From Varroa destructor (taxonomy: Eukaryota > Arthropoda > Arachnida > Mesostigmata > Varroidae), in assembly GCF_002443255.2 (NCBI RefSeq), contig NW_019211454.1:66975282-67039281 (forward strand): DNA of 64,000 bases. The letters are read 5' to 3'. This document shows positions 38,901 through 50,350 of this stretch, in pieces. The notes beneath the pieces are model-generated. The model ran no database searches and was not told where the DNA came from. It was given only the letters and a program-made list of their open reading frames with translations. Within the stretch, counting starts at the first letter, position 1. Each line of letters starts with the position of its first letter. A program made the position numbers and the translations under genes.

Positions 38901-40445
38901 CTAGAGGTGCTAACAGTATATTGTTGTCAAAGGCTAGTGGACTGGAACAGACGCCTTTCTACAATCGTAGTAATTGCAGTAGCAGCTAGCCTGAACATAA
39001 GTTCATCGCAGGCTGTATCATATTGTTGCAGTGTTACAACATCTAGGACAGAGGGCAGCGGTGGCCGGGCAACAAGAGGACATCAAGCTGCAGCTACTAA
39101 CTTAGGTGGACTAGACGCAAGCGAGAGCTGAAAGTCGGAGCGATGCGACGGTGAGCTGGAAGTACACTAGGTGCAGCAACAACGATGACCTTGTTTGGCG
39201 ATATGCCATCCTGCTGCCTGCTCTATTTCACCTCCTCTCTCTGTCCCCCTATATACCTTTTCTCCTATCTTTCGCGAGAAAGAAGGGGTTTTGTTCCGCC
39301 AGATATTCTCCTCGCAATTCTGCGTCCATCCACGTGACTGTTGACCAGCGTTACCGACGCACTGATTTCCTCTCAGTCAGTCCGACTACCGCTAACTGAG
39401 TGCTGCGCTGCGGCCGTGGTTGCCGTAGCGTTTTTCTCGTCAATAACAAGGCATATACCAATCACTGTAACAGCTGCAAAGGAAACAGGAGCTAGTTAGT
39501 TAGCAATCGAGCTGCACTAAAACTAATACTCCTTTAAGCGGCAGTTACTCCTGTAACATTGCACCAGTGTTAATAGAGTAGTGCAATATTGTTAGCAATT
39601 GTATTAATACAATGAGACTGGCATGATGAGTCTCGGTGATGGCTTGATGCAGTGAAGTGTGTGTGTGTGCGCGTGTGTGTGTGGATGTGTGAGTGTGTGT
39701 GTGAATGTGTATACTATTGCGTGAGAATTACGTATTAGTGATGACTATACGTGATTATACAGCCGCTTAACTGTCACTGTTTATCGCACGCGGCCGTCTA
39801 CTATTGTAGATTACGTTTCACGGATGGAGTGACCACTTGCTATCGGTGGCTTAAGTGCATATCATAAGCAGGCAATACTAACACCACTTGAATCACAAAT
39901 TTTTCGCAATATGATAGCGATTAAAAAGCTAGCTCGTTCAGGTAAAAGAATAAATATCTGAATGGGTTACTTTAGAGGTGAAGATGTTTACAAAGGAAAA
40001 CGTCGAACGCGACCCGCTGCGTATCTATCTACTAATCTAGCTTTACAACTACCGAAAAATTTGTTTTATGGCATAAGCTACAGTTTGATTTTTCGTGGCT
40101 AACGGCATCGTCGTTAACGAATGCTACAAGTCAATCAGTCCGCTTCCGCCGTGAGTATATAACTTGACTGTCGTAAACATTGTCGCTGGCGTTCTTCCTA
40201 GATCTGTCGGCAGCAGATGACGTGCAGCTGCGAGTTGTGAGTGTTGTACGTATTCCGTCGTTGGAAAGTAGTGTCATTGCTATTTTACGACTGATCGCTG
40301 GCGTTGCATTACCTAACCGTCCATTTTGCTGATCGAAGGGCACCTATGCAATTAACAACAATACTTTTACTACCACCGAAGGTTTTGCTCCGGAAGGGCA
40401 GTTACTATTCGTTCGCTAACAAAATCGTTTGACAGCGCTGCGAAG
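35931..40445. other. intergenic region between AKR pseudogene and AKR-B
   Basis: No recognised gene. The part from about 38.9 to 39.4 kb is GC-richer and contains CAG/GCAG-rich stretches and open frames of 74 and 82 codons; it could be a promoter-proximal 5' UTR exon of AKR-B but has no homology I recognise. A GT-rich microsatellite follows at 39656-39711. The final 100 bp before the AKR-B ATG has no clear TATA box. Confidence 0.5.
39656..39711. repeat. GT-rich imperfect microsatellite
   Basis: A run of GT units broken by GC, GA and AA interruptions over about 56 bp, about 0.75 kb upstream of the AKR-B start codon. Alternating purine-pyrimidine tracts like this can adopt Z-DNA; no function is shown. 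Confidence 0.9.
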
Positions 40446-43400
40446 ATGCCGCGTGCAAAGACTATGTCTCTTTGTAACGGAGCCGAAATACCCGTCCTGG
40501 GTTTGGGCACAGCCAAGGTATACTGAACTAAGCAAATATGTCCATATCATGCTATATATATTAAGGCTTCCACTATGATAGAAGTTTATAGAAAATATTT
40601 ATAGAATTTATAAATTGTATTGTTAATCGAAATAGTCATGACTATCTGATAATTAAAACACGAACAACAGCCGATACTCGTTACTCATAATTTACATACA
40701 TATATCACAACTGTAAGCAACTTTTATGCATGCGATCTGAGGAGGCATTAAAATCCTTTATGTCCTCCTCCCTTTAAAATTCTTATTTCAAGCAGACATA
40801 AGTTAACATCCCTTTATCTCCTTATTATGCTTTACAATCCATGCGGTATCTACTGCGCGAATCGAAGCTAATTAGTACAATTAGGGGCATCCATGGGACA
40901 GCACGTTTCCACTAAAAATGTGTCTTGATGAAATTTTTATTTAAAAGAATTTACTTCTAATCAATTTCACAACGTTCTAAACATCGAATGCCGAATAACT
41001 TACTTATACTAGGCATCAAACTGTGAACTATCAACATCACTGCAGGTATTATCAAACAAGAAAATTGGAACTGGCGTGATTAATTCCATTTTATACTCCT
41101 TTGATATGTCAACTTGATCTATGTAATTTTATTATTTAGCTATGAGCAATTCTCTTGAAAAAAATCTTGCTGGCTTCATCAAAAAATTGCTGTAAAAAAA
41201 TTCGCTTTTCTAAGACGCGATATCAGTAAAGCTAAGTTTTTTCAAACGTAGACGTTTTCCTAAGGCTGGATCTAAAGGTAATTTAAACATCACCTAAATG
41301 AACTAAACAAAACTGTTAGCGGCATATATTTTCAGCGATCAAACATATCTTTTTACGGAAAACAATGCAAGAGAGATGATTGTTTACATTATGTATAGAT
41401 TACTGTTATAAATAGTTAATGACTAACGGCTGCACCTATAATTTTCCGCATGGATTTGTGTTACTCTAGACGAATTGAAGAATAGACGGGCCTACTGCAG
41501 TAATATGTCACGAGATCCTCCGGTATATTCCGTCGCCTGCCTGAATACACCTGTAATAACTATTTTTTCTAGTTACGGTTGCACCATTCGAAATCTTTCA
41601 GCTTGTCCTCTACAGGATCTGCTAGCTGTTTTCAGCTAAATACAGCGACGCCTGTCAGCGTAACGAACGTGGTTAATACGCGTAATGAGAAAGATCACTC
41701 ACACACACACACACACACGATATGTATGTATGTATATAATCAGATGCCCGTTGAAAATTTCAGTGTGAAGATGTTTACTCAGCTGTATGCACAGCTGTCG
41801 ATGTCGGATACACGCACTTTGACACAGCGTATGCGTACCACAATGAGACGGAGCTTGGCCGAGCTCTCCGAGACAAAATCCGCACAGGGCGCGTGGCTCG
41901 AGAGCATCTATGGATCACGACCAAGGTTCGTGCGAGCTCTCATTCAGTCTGTCCTAACCTTGCCCTGATCCAGAACTTTTTTTTTGTGAGTCTTTAGTCA
42001 CCAATTTCCTTTTCAAGTTCAAGAAATACTAAATATATACGCGTCAATCGACACTTCGACACGATCGTCTACAAAGCGTATCAGGGTCTGATCCTTGTTA
42101 ATTCTGTCAGCGACAATAATATTTGGTATTCGTTTCCATGGTTTAAGAGGTACTATAATCTAAAATATTTAGAAGATGATGTATTATAACTCGGTAACCA
42201 CCGGTTGTGCGAGACGCTGTTGGCTGCGGCTATGGACAGCAAATCGTTGGCAGTAATAACTGTAACACACTTCATTTCACAACAGAGGGGTAACATATGC
42301 ACTAGAAATGTTTGTCGTAATCAAAAAGCGTTCATTTCAGTTTGGACCGAAGCCAACCGGCAGCGCACTTTAGTACCTGGCTGTTATAAGCTGTAAAGGG
42401 CGAAAAACTTTGAAAAAAAAAATATTAAAAAACTGGTGCAATCGAATAACCCATGCAGAGAGTCGAGTCAAAATGCTTGATAGCTGAACACGACGGAATA
42501 TAAACAACACAAGTTAAAACGTTTTTGTTTTAGCAAACCGCCCAAACTATTGACGTGTGCTTGTATTATTGATCGGTATGTATTTAGCGCCTGAATCAGC
42601 TGTAATCCTTTTTAAGCGAAAATCGTATGTTTGTTTTAAATATTTTTTTGTGGCAATATAATGACCCAGGGCGTTCGCAGTTCACTTAAAGGTGTTTAGT
42701 CCTTTTTTAGTATCCATTGTAGGTCACCGATGTGGTCGATGGGTCTATTTTTTTTTACCGACATCAGTCGTTGACGATGATTTTAATAAATCTGCAGGTG
42801 TGGAACTCGTACCATCGAGTCCAGCAGGTAGAAGAATGCTTCCAACGTTCGGCCATAGCATTAGGGGTTGACTATGTCGATCTCTATCTTATGCATTGGC
42901 CTTTCGCTTTCCGCGAGGGCCATGAAGGACGTGCAGAAGACGGAGTGCCTTCCACAACTGATGTTGATTTTCTCGAATGTTGGCGCGGTATGGAAGAGGT
43001 GTGTAAACGACTACTGTTACATCAACATAACGAGTAGTAGGCCGTCTGGATCATGATGATACAGGGAAGTGAACAAAATGTAAGCCATCCAAAAGCAATT
43101 GTTTGTCAATGCTAAAAGCTTTATTCTTTATGGGCTAAAAAGACCGTCCTGTATTCACCATTAGGTTTGATTGAGCGGTGACAAATGCATGGTAGATCAA
43201 ATTATAACCGGTCGCTTAATTATGGCAGTGAGTAAAAATAAAACCGTGTTAAATCCTAATGCGGATTTGTAGCACTGTCGTGTCAACACGCAGTAGGCGT
43301 GCCTATATCTGTATTGCTTTTGCTTGGCATCATTGTTCGCTCCATTTTTTATACGTAATAGCAGTTCAAAACGCTTCTATTTGCTGAAATCGACAAACAG

Positions 43401-44920
43401 TAAATAATGGTGAAGGGATATGCATATAACATGTAGAAATATGTGAACCGACATAGATATATGCCGGCACGTTCAGTGAAAGACCTTAATCAAGAACTGT
43501 GTACTTTACACCAATCGACGTTAGTTTGTCATATTGTAGATTATTGGTACATTTGAAAATCAATTGCATGAAGTGCAGTCTTCTGGTTTCTATCCTGGGA
43601 ATTTCAATGGCTTTAGTATCTTACATACTTGTCAGTTTGTAATGGAACTTACTTTTCCTGGTTTCATGCTTTCATGACAAGCTCTACATAGAAGGGCGAG
43701 TGCGCAATATAGGTGTGTCAAACTTCAACAGCGAGCAGATGACTCGCCTTTTGGCGAATTGTACGATTAAGCCATTGGTAAACCAAGTTGAAACAAATAT
43801 TTACCTTAACCAAGAGAAGTTGCGAGCCTTTTGTGCACAAAGAGGCATCACACTCATTGCGTATAGTCCTCTAGGATCACCTGGAAATAAAAGGTGGGTT
43901 ACGGTAATTTTAGCGAATTATAACCTGGAACACTAGAATTGCAGTCTGATCGAGAGTTAGGGATTGTAAAAATAAATAGTTAGGTTATGTGGATCTCGAG
44001 TTCGTTTCCCAGATAGAGCTCAAATTTCAGGCTTACGCAAAACAACCTAGGTATTTGTGTTGCTATTTCTACGCGCAGTCGATCTAGACCGTACAATAAA
44101 TAAGCTTTGTAACTTGTTATGCGGTGGTTTATGAAATTGCGTTGCAATTTTAATCAAGAAATAGGTGCCAAGGAAAATTAGACCTTACTCACGTATGATA
44201 GTAAGTTGAGAGTGACATTTCAGATACCCCGACGCACCCATCCCTCTCGAGGACCCTGTCGTAATTGCTCTCGCAAAGAAACACAATAAAACTGCGGCCC
44301 AAGTTTTACTACGTTTCCTGATACAACGAGGTATCGCGGTTATTCCAAAGAGCTCTGACTCGCGTCGTATTCGTGAAAATATTGAGGTTTGTCATTTACC
44401 TGGTCCAGATAGGAGAATCCGTACATAGATTTTAAAATTGATAGGATGTTTTAAAAACCTTATCTTTAAAAAAGGCTATGGGGCGGCATGCTCAGGGTGG
44501 CTGAAGCGCATCTCTAAGCGCGTGGCCAGAGTAACTATAAGCATACTACCATCGATGGTTCAGATCTCAGCGTTGGCATAAGGTTACAATGCTGCTTCAT
44601 AGGTTTGCTGAAAAAAGCGCGGACAAGCCCAACAAGCCCCAGTTCGGCTAGGCTGTCTAGTGTGACAGCTTCTTAATGCTATATGGAAGAGATTATTTCA
44701 ACGACTTATTAATACAGTGAAACCCGAGAGTGTTGAATAACCTCGAGTGGCGAGAACAATTATTGAAGAATCAATTCGTTACTTTTTTCAACAGGTATTT
44801 GACTTCAATTTGGATCCGGAAGAGATGGCCTTACTAATGGCACTTGACAGAGGATATAGAAGGTTTAAGGCCGACAATTTTAAGAATCACAAATTTTTCC
44901 CGTTCAATATCGAATTTTAA
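40446..44920 (+). CDS. aldo-keto reductase AKR-B (AKR1-like), six exons
   Basis: Second intact NADPH-dependent aldo-keto reductase of the cluster. Coding exons are 40446-40517, 41764-41925, 42798-42998, 43682-43893, 44224-44386 and 44795-44920, giving 311 aa. The start MPRAKTMSLCNGAEIPVLGLGT aligns with the AKR N-terminal hairpin. The tetrad is Asp44, Tyr49, Lys78 (ITTK) and His111 (YLMHWP). The signature Arg of GYRHFD is Thr here (GYTHFD). The cofactor loop is IPKSSDSRRI (256-265) with Lys258, Ser259 and Arg264. The C-terminus FKNHKFFPFNIEF matches AKR-A closely, supporting tandem duplication. Compared with AKR-A it lacks intron 2 and has an extra intron before VFDF. The exon 4 acceptor (CATGACAAG) has a weak pyrimidine tract. 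Substrate is unknown. Confidence 0.92.
41700..41718. repeat. (CA)n microsatellite just before AKR-B exon 2
   Basis: About nine CA units followed by TATGTATGTATGTATATA, ending about 20-45 bp from the exon 2 acceptor at 41761-41763, where the branch point and polypyrimidine tract would normally lie. Confidence 0.9.
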
Positions 44921-47900
44921 GTAAATGATATAATAAGGGAAAGTGCGAATCCCGCATAAACCCTAAATTAAATCATTGAGTTAGAAATAGGTAAAAGGTC
45001 ATTTCTTAATGCATTGATTTTGACTAATTACGTACCATCGTTATAACGGCTTGACCATTTTGTCAAACATATTCAGTGGATCTGTCGTGCCCATTAAGTT
45101 ATGATAATAAAACGTATATGAGCTCACAAGACCTTGCAAAATGCTCAAAGCCAATTTATATATGTATACATAAACTGCTGTTTGTTGGGCAACAGGAGTA
45201 ACTCTGGCGTCAAACAAGGACATTTGCTGTTTCGAAAGAGCGAGTTCCGTCTAATCACATCTCCTTCATTGAATATTAAAATCGGAAACTTTTACCCTTT
45301 ACTCATATTTTATGTTGAAAGAAAATTTTCATGCGTAGGTGCTTACGATGGAAAAGGAGAAAGAAAAACTCGTAAAATCGAGATAAAACAAAATCTTTTT
45401 GTCTTTATTAAGTTGGCTCTAGTTTTTAAATAACTGTATATATGCATATAAAGTGTTTTCCTTAATTTAAATCGCGGTTGCTGCCACTAATCAGTTGGAT
45501 TGTTATTCGGATGATATTTTTTTGCATTTTGTTGTTGCTTTCCTTTAATTTACTGTCACTTCTTAGCAATGCTCCTTGTATATAAGAACAATACATATTC
45601 ACGCTCGTTGCTCATCTCGGTGGTCGAGACACACAATGAAAACGTATGTATCATACTTTTTATTGCACAAACAGGCACCGCTAATGGTTCGTGTTTATTG
45701 GATATCGATATTTAACGATAGTTACCCTATTTGCAAACGAGCCTTTCTCAGACACTGACCTGTGCGGAAGCTCTACCAAAAGTAAAGTGTACATGACATC
45801 CTCCGAGTAAGACAGCTTACTAACTACACTGTCTTTTTTCGATACAGAAAGAATTCGACGTCCATTTAATACACACAAATTTTTTTCTCGCACAAGTCAC
45901 TACATCGACAGATCTGCCCTTCGGTGTCTTTATAATCCTAATTACTCAGACTTCTTCTGTTATTTTCATTATTTATTGTTGTAATAACGCAGCTATCCTT
46001 CTAATGATTTTTGTTCTTCTATCTGTCATCTCTAATTCTGCGTATCCATCAGTGACATTGGATTTGTACATATCTATAACGTGTCAAGATGAACCATTAC
46101 GTTATATATTTTCATTGCGCGTGGGAAGCTTGTTTGCTCAATGAGCAACAATACGACTATGCATGTGCCTTTTTGTTAAATGTTTACTGATATTTAGATT
46201 GTTCGGATTAGTTTAACCTTGAAGATTGATTTATTATTACTATTACTGTCGTATCTTTGCTTTGCTAGCATGGAAATAGTTTATCAACTATTGCCTAAAA
46301 TGGTTGAAATAAACAAGCATACTGTTATATATGGTCAAACAACAACAACACTCTACTATAAAGTACTTTACAGCAAATTCTGGTTTTCACACGGTTTTCA
46401 TTATTCTTGTCAATATTCATCAGGATCTACAATTCAAACTCACCGTCTTCTAAAAAAGGCATTGTTCATTTTTATTATTATCAAGTCTTTTACGCTACTA
46501 CATGTACATACCAAGCTTCTAGAAATTATGAATATTATTACACAAGGAACTTTTGCTAAAAGCTATTATTGTTATTATCTCTTAAATGTATTCGTGAATA
46601 ATCGGTAAAATGGTAAAAAATGAAATATTTGTTTAGCACTACCTAGTTCTTACTATAAATATGAATGAAAATAGAACTGCAAACAATTTCAAACGTCAGG
46701 CAGGTACTTTTTCGAGTTGAAAAAATCTCACACATGTTCATGCTGTTTAAATATTAGGGACGTTGGCGAACAGAAGGAAAGTCGTATATTATCTTGGTGC
46801 ATAAAATAATTAGCAGTTCCTCTAATCCTCACCGGGAACACAGCGAATAACAGAGTTAATTTCATAAAATTCATCTGAAATTTTCTAGTTGTTACTGATT
46901 GTTATCACTTGCTCTTTGTCTTTGTTATTAGCAACTTTCATATAGGAAATTAACTTGTACTAACATCTAACTAAAACCTAAAATAACGTCCAGTGCATCT
47001 AGCGAACAATTGACTCTTACACATTTGCGAGAGCTATGCAATTGACGACTCAATTTCATTGCATTCAGGGACAATTCTCTAATTCCGCTGATGACCGATT
47101 GCATGGGGCATATTCAGTCATATGTAACTGTATTAAACAAACTACGACGACGCAGCTTGTACGATCGCCAGAAAAAAAATATGTAATTATTTGACCCAGT
47201 TACACGGCCCCTTAGAAAGTGTGATAATATAACTGTATAAAATTGTATTGTACTTAATTCGAGCTATTAAATTAAGTTAAATCTGCCTTATTTTGCTTGC
47301 CTTTTCTTGGGTACTTTTTAAGTTGAACTGTAACGACGCGAGCATATGTTAGTCTTTAGAAAACTTTCGCCAGATAACTCTGTGAACTCACAATCTGTAT
47401 TCATGTCATTTCTAGTGTTCCAATCGCTAAAATGTATGTCGTAATACGTTGATTGGGCCCACTTTGCACAATATCTTAACAATAACACCATAATATACGA
47501 TGTGATTAATAAGCCTGCCTTTGTGACGACAATAGTAGGACAATAATCGCTGCTCCATCGCTATCACACACTCCACCGGGTATGGCTTTTCTTGTTGCCT
47601 GTTAAACTAACTTCAAGACTGCAATAATTACCTTTCAATCATTTTCACGTCAACTGCATTTTGTTACGATGGTTTGATTCAAACAGTTGTTATTAAAACA
47701 CCCATAACGTTCGCGTAATGGGTTTGTCAAATGCTTGCACGTTGCTTGTGCATAGCGCTGTGAACGCTGTATCAAATGGAAGAGAACCAACGACTATTCC
47801 CTATCACAGAACACTTGGAGATTCTATTCGCCATCAACTAATTGTCAGGAAGCAGCACTTCATCAGCTTGCTAGATCTTACGCCAACGACATTCTGCTGT

Positions 47901-48028
47901 TTACTCACTGATGATTTTTCCGCTTGTATACAGCACTACTTTGAAGTGTACGGAACTGATTGGCAAAATGGGAGTGCCGCCACACAAAACTACAAATCAT
48001 CTTTATAATTAGCGCAACACCTGTCCTA
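44921..48028. other. convergent intergenic region AKR-B / ASB8
   Basis: A candidate ATTAAA polyadenylation signal for AKR-B lies at 44967-44972. An AT-rich open frame at 46219-46608 (129 codons) starts with a hydrophobic, signal-like segment (MKIDLLLLLLSYLCFAS) but matches nothing I know and lacks coding-like composition. An open frame at 47718-48008 lies antisense to the presumed ASB8 3' UTR. No gene is supported. Confidence 0.5.
44967..44972 (+). terminator. candidate polyadenylation signal of AKR-B
   Basis: ATTAAA lies 46 bp after the stop codon, the common single-base variant of the consensus. No canonical AATAAA was seen close by. Confidence 0.4.
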
Positions 48029-50350
48029 TTAGTACTCGAGAAGAAGGTAGTCGCAAAGACTTGGTGGTAACCGCAAAAGAGGTATCACGCTTGGAAGATG
48101 TGTGGGACCCAAGGCCTGTCTGACCGCGAATCTGTAAGCAAAAGACTATTTAGCGGTACTAGAACGACTCCCCATAAATAAAACACATAAATGATTGTCG
48201 CTTCCAGGGCATAACAGGTAAATCGGCTGAGTTATTGCCAAAAGTTAAAGAACAAAAAAATGCCCGGTCGCCCAAAACGTTGTAAATAATAGTCTAGATA
48301 TCTTACCTAGCTAGAGCTTTAAGTGGTCGCGGGGCTGAGCATAAGTCCAACAATCGGAATGAAAGCTTTACATCTCTCGACAATAAAAATGGCAGTAAAA
48401 GCGCATCCGGATTCTCTGCACGCCTTACGCGCAGCTCAATACGACCTGCGAATTAGCAGTGATAATTTATCACAGTATTACATTGCAAATATGTTGGAAA
48501 TAGTTAGTTTTCGTTAAACCAACAATCCATCAATACAAAGGAATTAATAAAACAAATATATATCAAACATATAAACCTTTTCATTAAGAGGTAGGCCACT
48601 TTTTATCCTTATTATTTGACAGTAAATAAAGTTACAAGATCACGAGAGCTGCACGCGCAAGAACGTACGAATAGTTTGTCCAGCTTACAAATGTCACGCT
48701 GAATTTGTTTATGAGTTGATTATCAAAACGCTAGAACGTTCTTACTACGTTATCTCGGTTTAAACCTGCCGAGAGCCTATTCATAGACCTTTCGGTTTAG
48801 ACACACGCCATAACTCTTAAAACACAACAAACAAAACTCCGTATGCCACGCTTTCCTTCCTAACTTACCCATTCCTCGAGTAAGAAGTTCAAAGCAGGTT
48901 TCATCTTCCTCTGTATGCAGTCCACCGTCAAGTAGGATGCCGACCCGTGTTAAGGGCAGCATTCGCGCATGAGACATAACGTTCGGCGGTGCATTATACT
49001 CGAAAAGGACCCGAACACTCTCAAGATTTCCTTTCATCGCAGCCCAACTTAACGGCGTGTCATCGTTGCGATCGCGCGCATTGACATCTGCGTGATACTG
49101 CAATAAAAGTCGACAACAGTCGGCTCGATTTCGGAACGCGGCCCAATGGAGAGGTGTATTTCGGTTTAGGTCACGGCTCTCGGTTTCAGCGCCCGCCTGC
49201 AGCAACATCTGTGTACACTCACCACTCTTCTCAACGGCGTAATGTAACGCCGACCTATGGAAGCCGTCTAGCTGGTTTACCTAAACAAAATAGAGACGTC
49301 AGAATTTAGCGCCGAGAGTACAGGTTGATAATGGTTTACGCTCCGTTTTCACATAAACATGAGTTTCTCACACTTGAAATTTACTTTCTATTAGTGTATA
49401 TTATTGATCATATATCTTGAAAGAGCAAAGCTCACTGGAAACAAATGGGCTACACAGAAAAACGTTGTAGATATATGCACACGAAATGTTGGCAAAAGAG
49501 AACATAAAAAAACATATTTGAATGAGTGCTTACGTGCGGCAAGGCACCTACAGAGAATTCAGCGCCCCACACAATATAATACTCCAAACAACCAATTCTA
49601 ACAGCAAGAGCGATTATAACAGCTGTACAAGCTTTCAATAAATCTGACTTACATCGGCTCCCCATTTAAGAAGAACGGCGACAATTTCAACGCTTCCCAT
49701 CATGCAGGCCGAATGAATCGGCACAAACGTTCCGTGTGCCTGATTTACATCAGCCCCTTCACGTAGAAGATTTTCAACGATTAGTTTTTCATCTTTGCCT
49801 CCTGTGAACAATTGGTAATATTAATAACTTAAAAAAAATTGATGATTAGACTACGAAGATTTACCAAGCTTTAAACCTTAATGCTCATATAAAACCATGG
49901 CATAAAACGACCGGAGCTGTTTTGTCATTTTATACTGCTCAATTCATATTAGAAGCCATGCACAGTAAGTTTTATTACCATTCTAATAAAAAAAAAATTC
50001 AATGCGTACTGTGTGTTGATGGTAACTAAAAGAGTCTGAAGCGCTTTAAAGATAAATGGAAAACATATTCAACCATATGAACAAATAGTAACATTATAGC
50101 AAAACAATTATTTCCGATAACTCAATAGAATAGTTTGTCTACAGAACATGATCAAATATGATCGTATCAACGATTTCTATAAAAAAAATAATGGCAAGTA
50201 GTATTTATTGTTTATCGACCTAAAGTGAAGAACAAAATAGATGTACGTGAACTAACCTAGGCACGATGTTGGGGCGGTTACTCCAATAGCGTCGAGCAGT
50301 CTTTCTGAGAGCGTGTACGATCTTTGAACGTTCTCCATCAGGTACCACAT
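48029..50350 (-). CDS. ASB8: ankyrin repeat and SOCS box protein 8 (ASB8), five exons
   Basis: Substrate-receptor subunit of an Elongin B/C-Cullin-5 ubiquitin ligase. Coding exons on the minus strand are 50350-50257, 49801-49653, 49280-48869, 48445-48307 and 48131-48029, giving 298 aa (vertebrate ASB8 is about 288). The N-terminus [19 protein letters not shown] matches the ASB8 start. Ankyrin repeats run from about residue 40 to 190, with repeat cores such as [20 protein letters not shown] and [21 protein letters not shown] linker with [10 protein letters not shown] follows. The SOCS box is in the last two exons: Elongin-binding [15 protein letters not shown] (about 259-273) and a Cullin-box-like [15 protein letters not shown] at the end. 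In-frame TAA lies just upstream of the ATG, which fixes the start. The last two exons are only 139 and 103 nt and were found by alignment. Introns are GT-AG. Confidence 0.93.

Noticed and set aside
46219..46608. 129-codon open frame with a signal-peptide-like start
   Set aside because: The sequence is AT-rich with a composition expected of chance frames, has no homology I recognise, and shows no gene structure. Left as intergenic.
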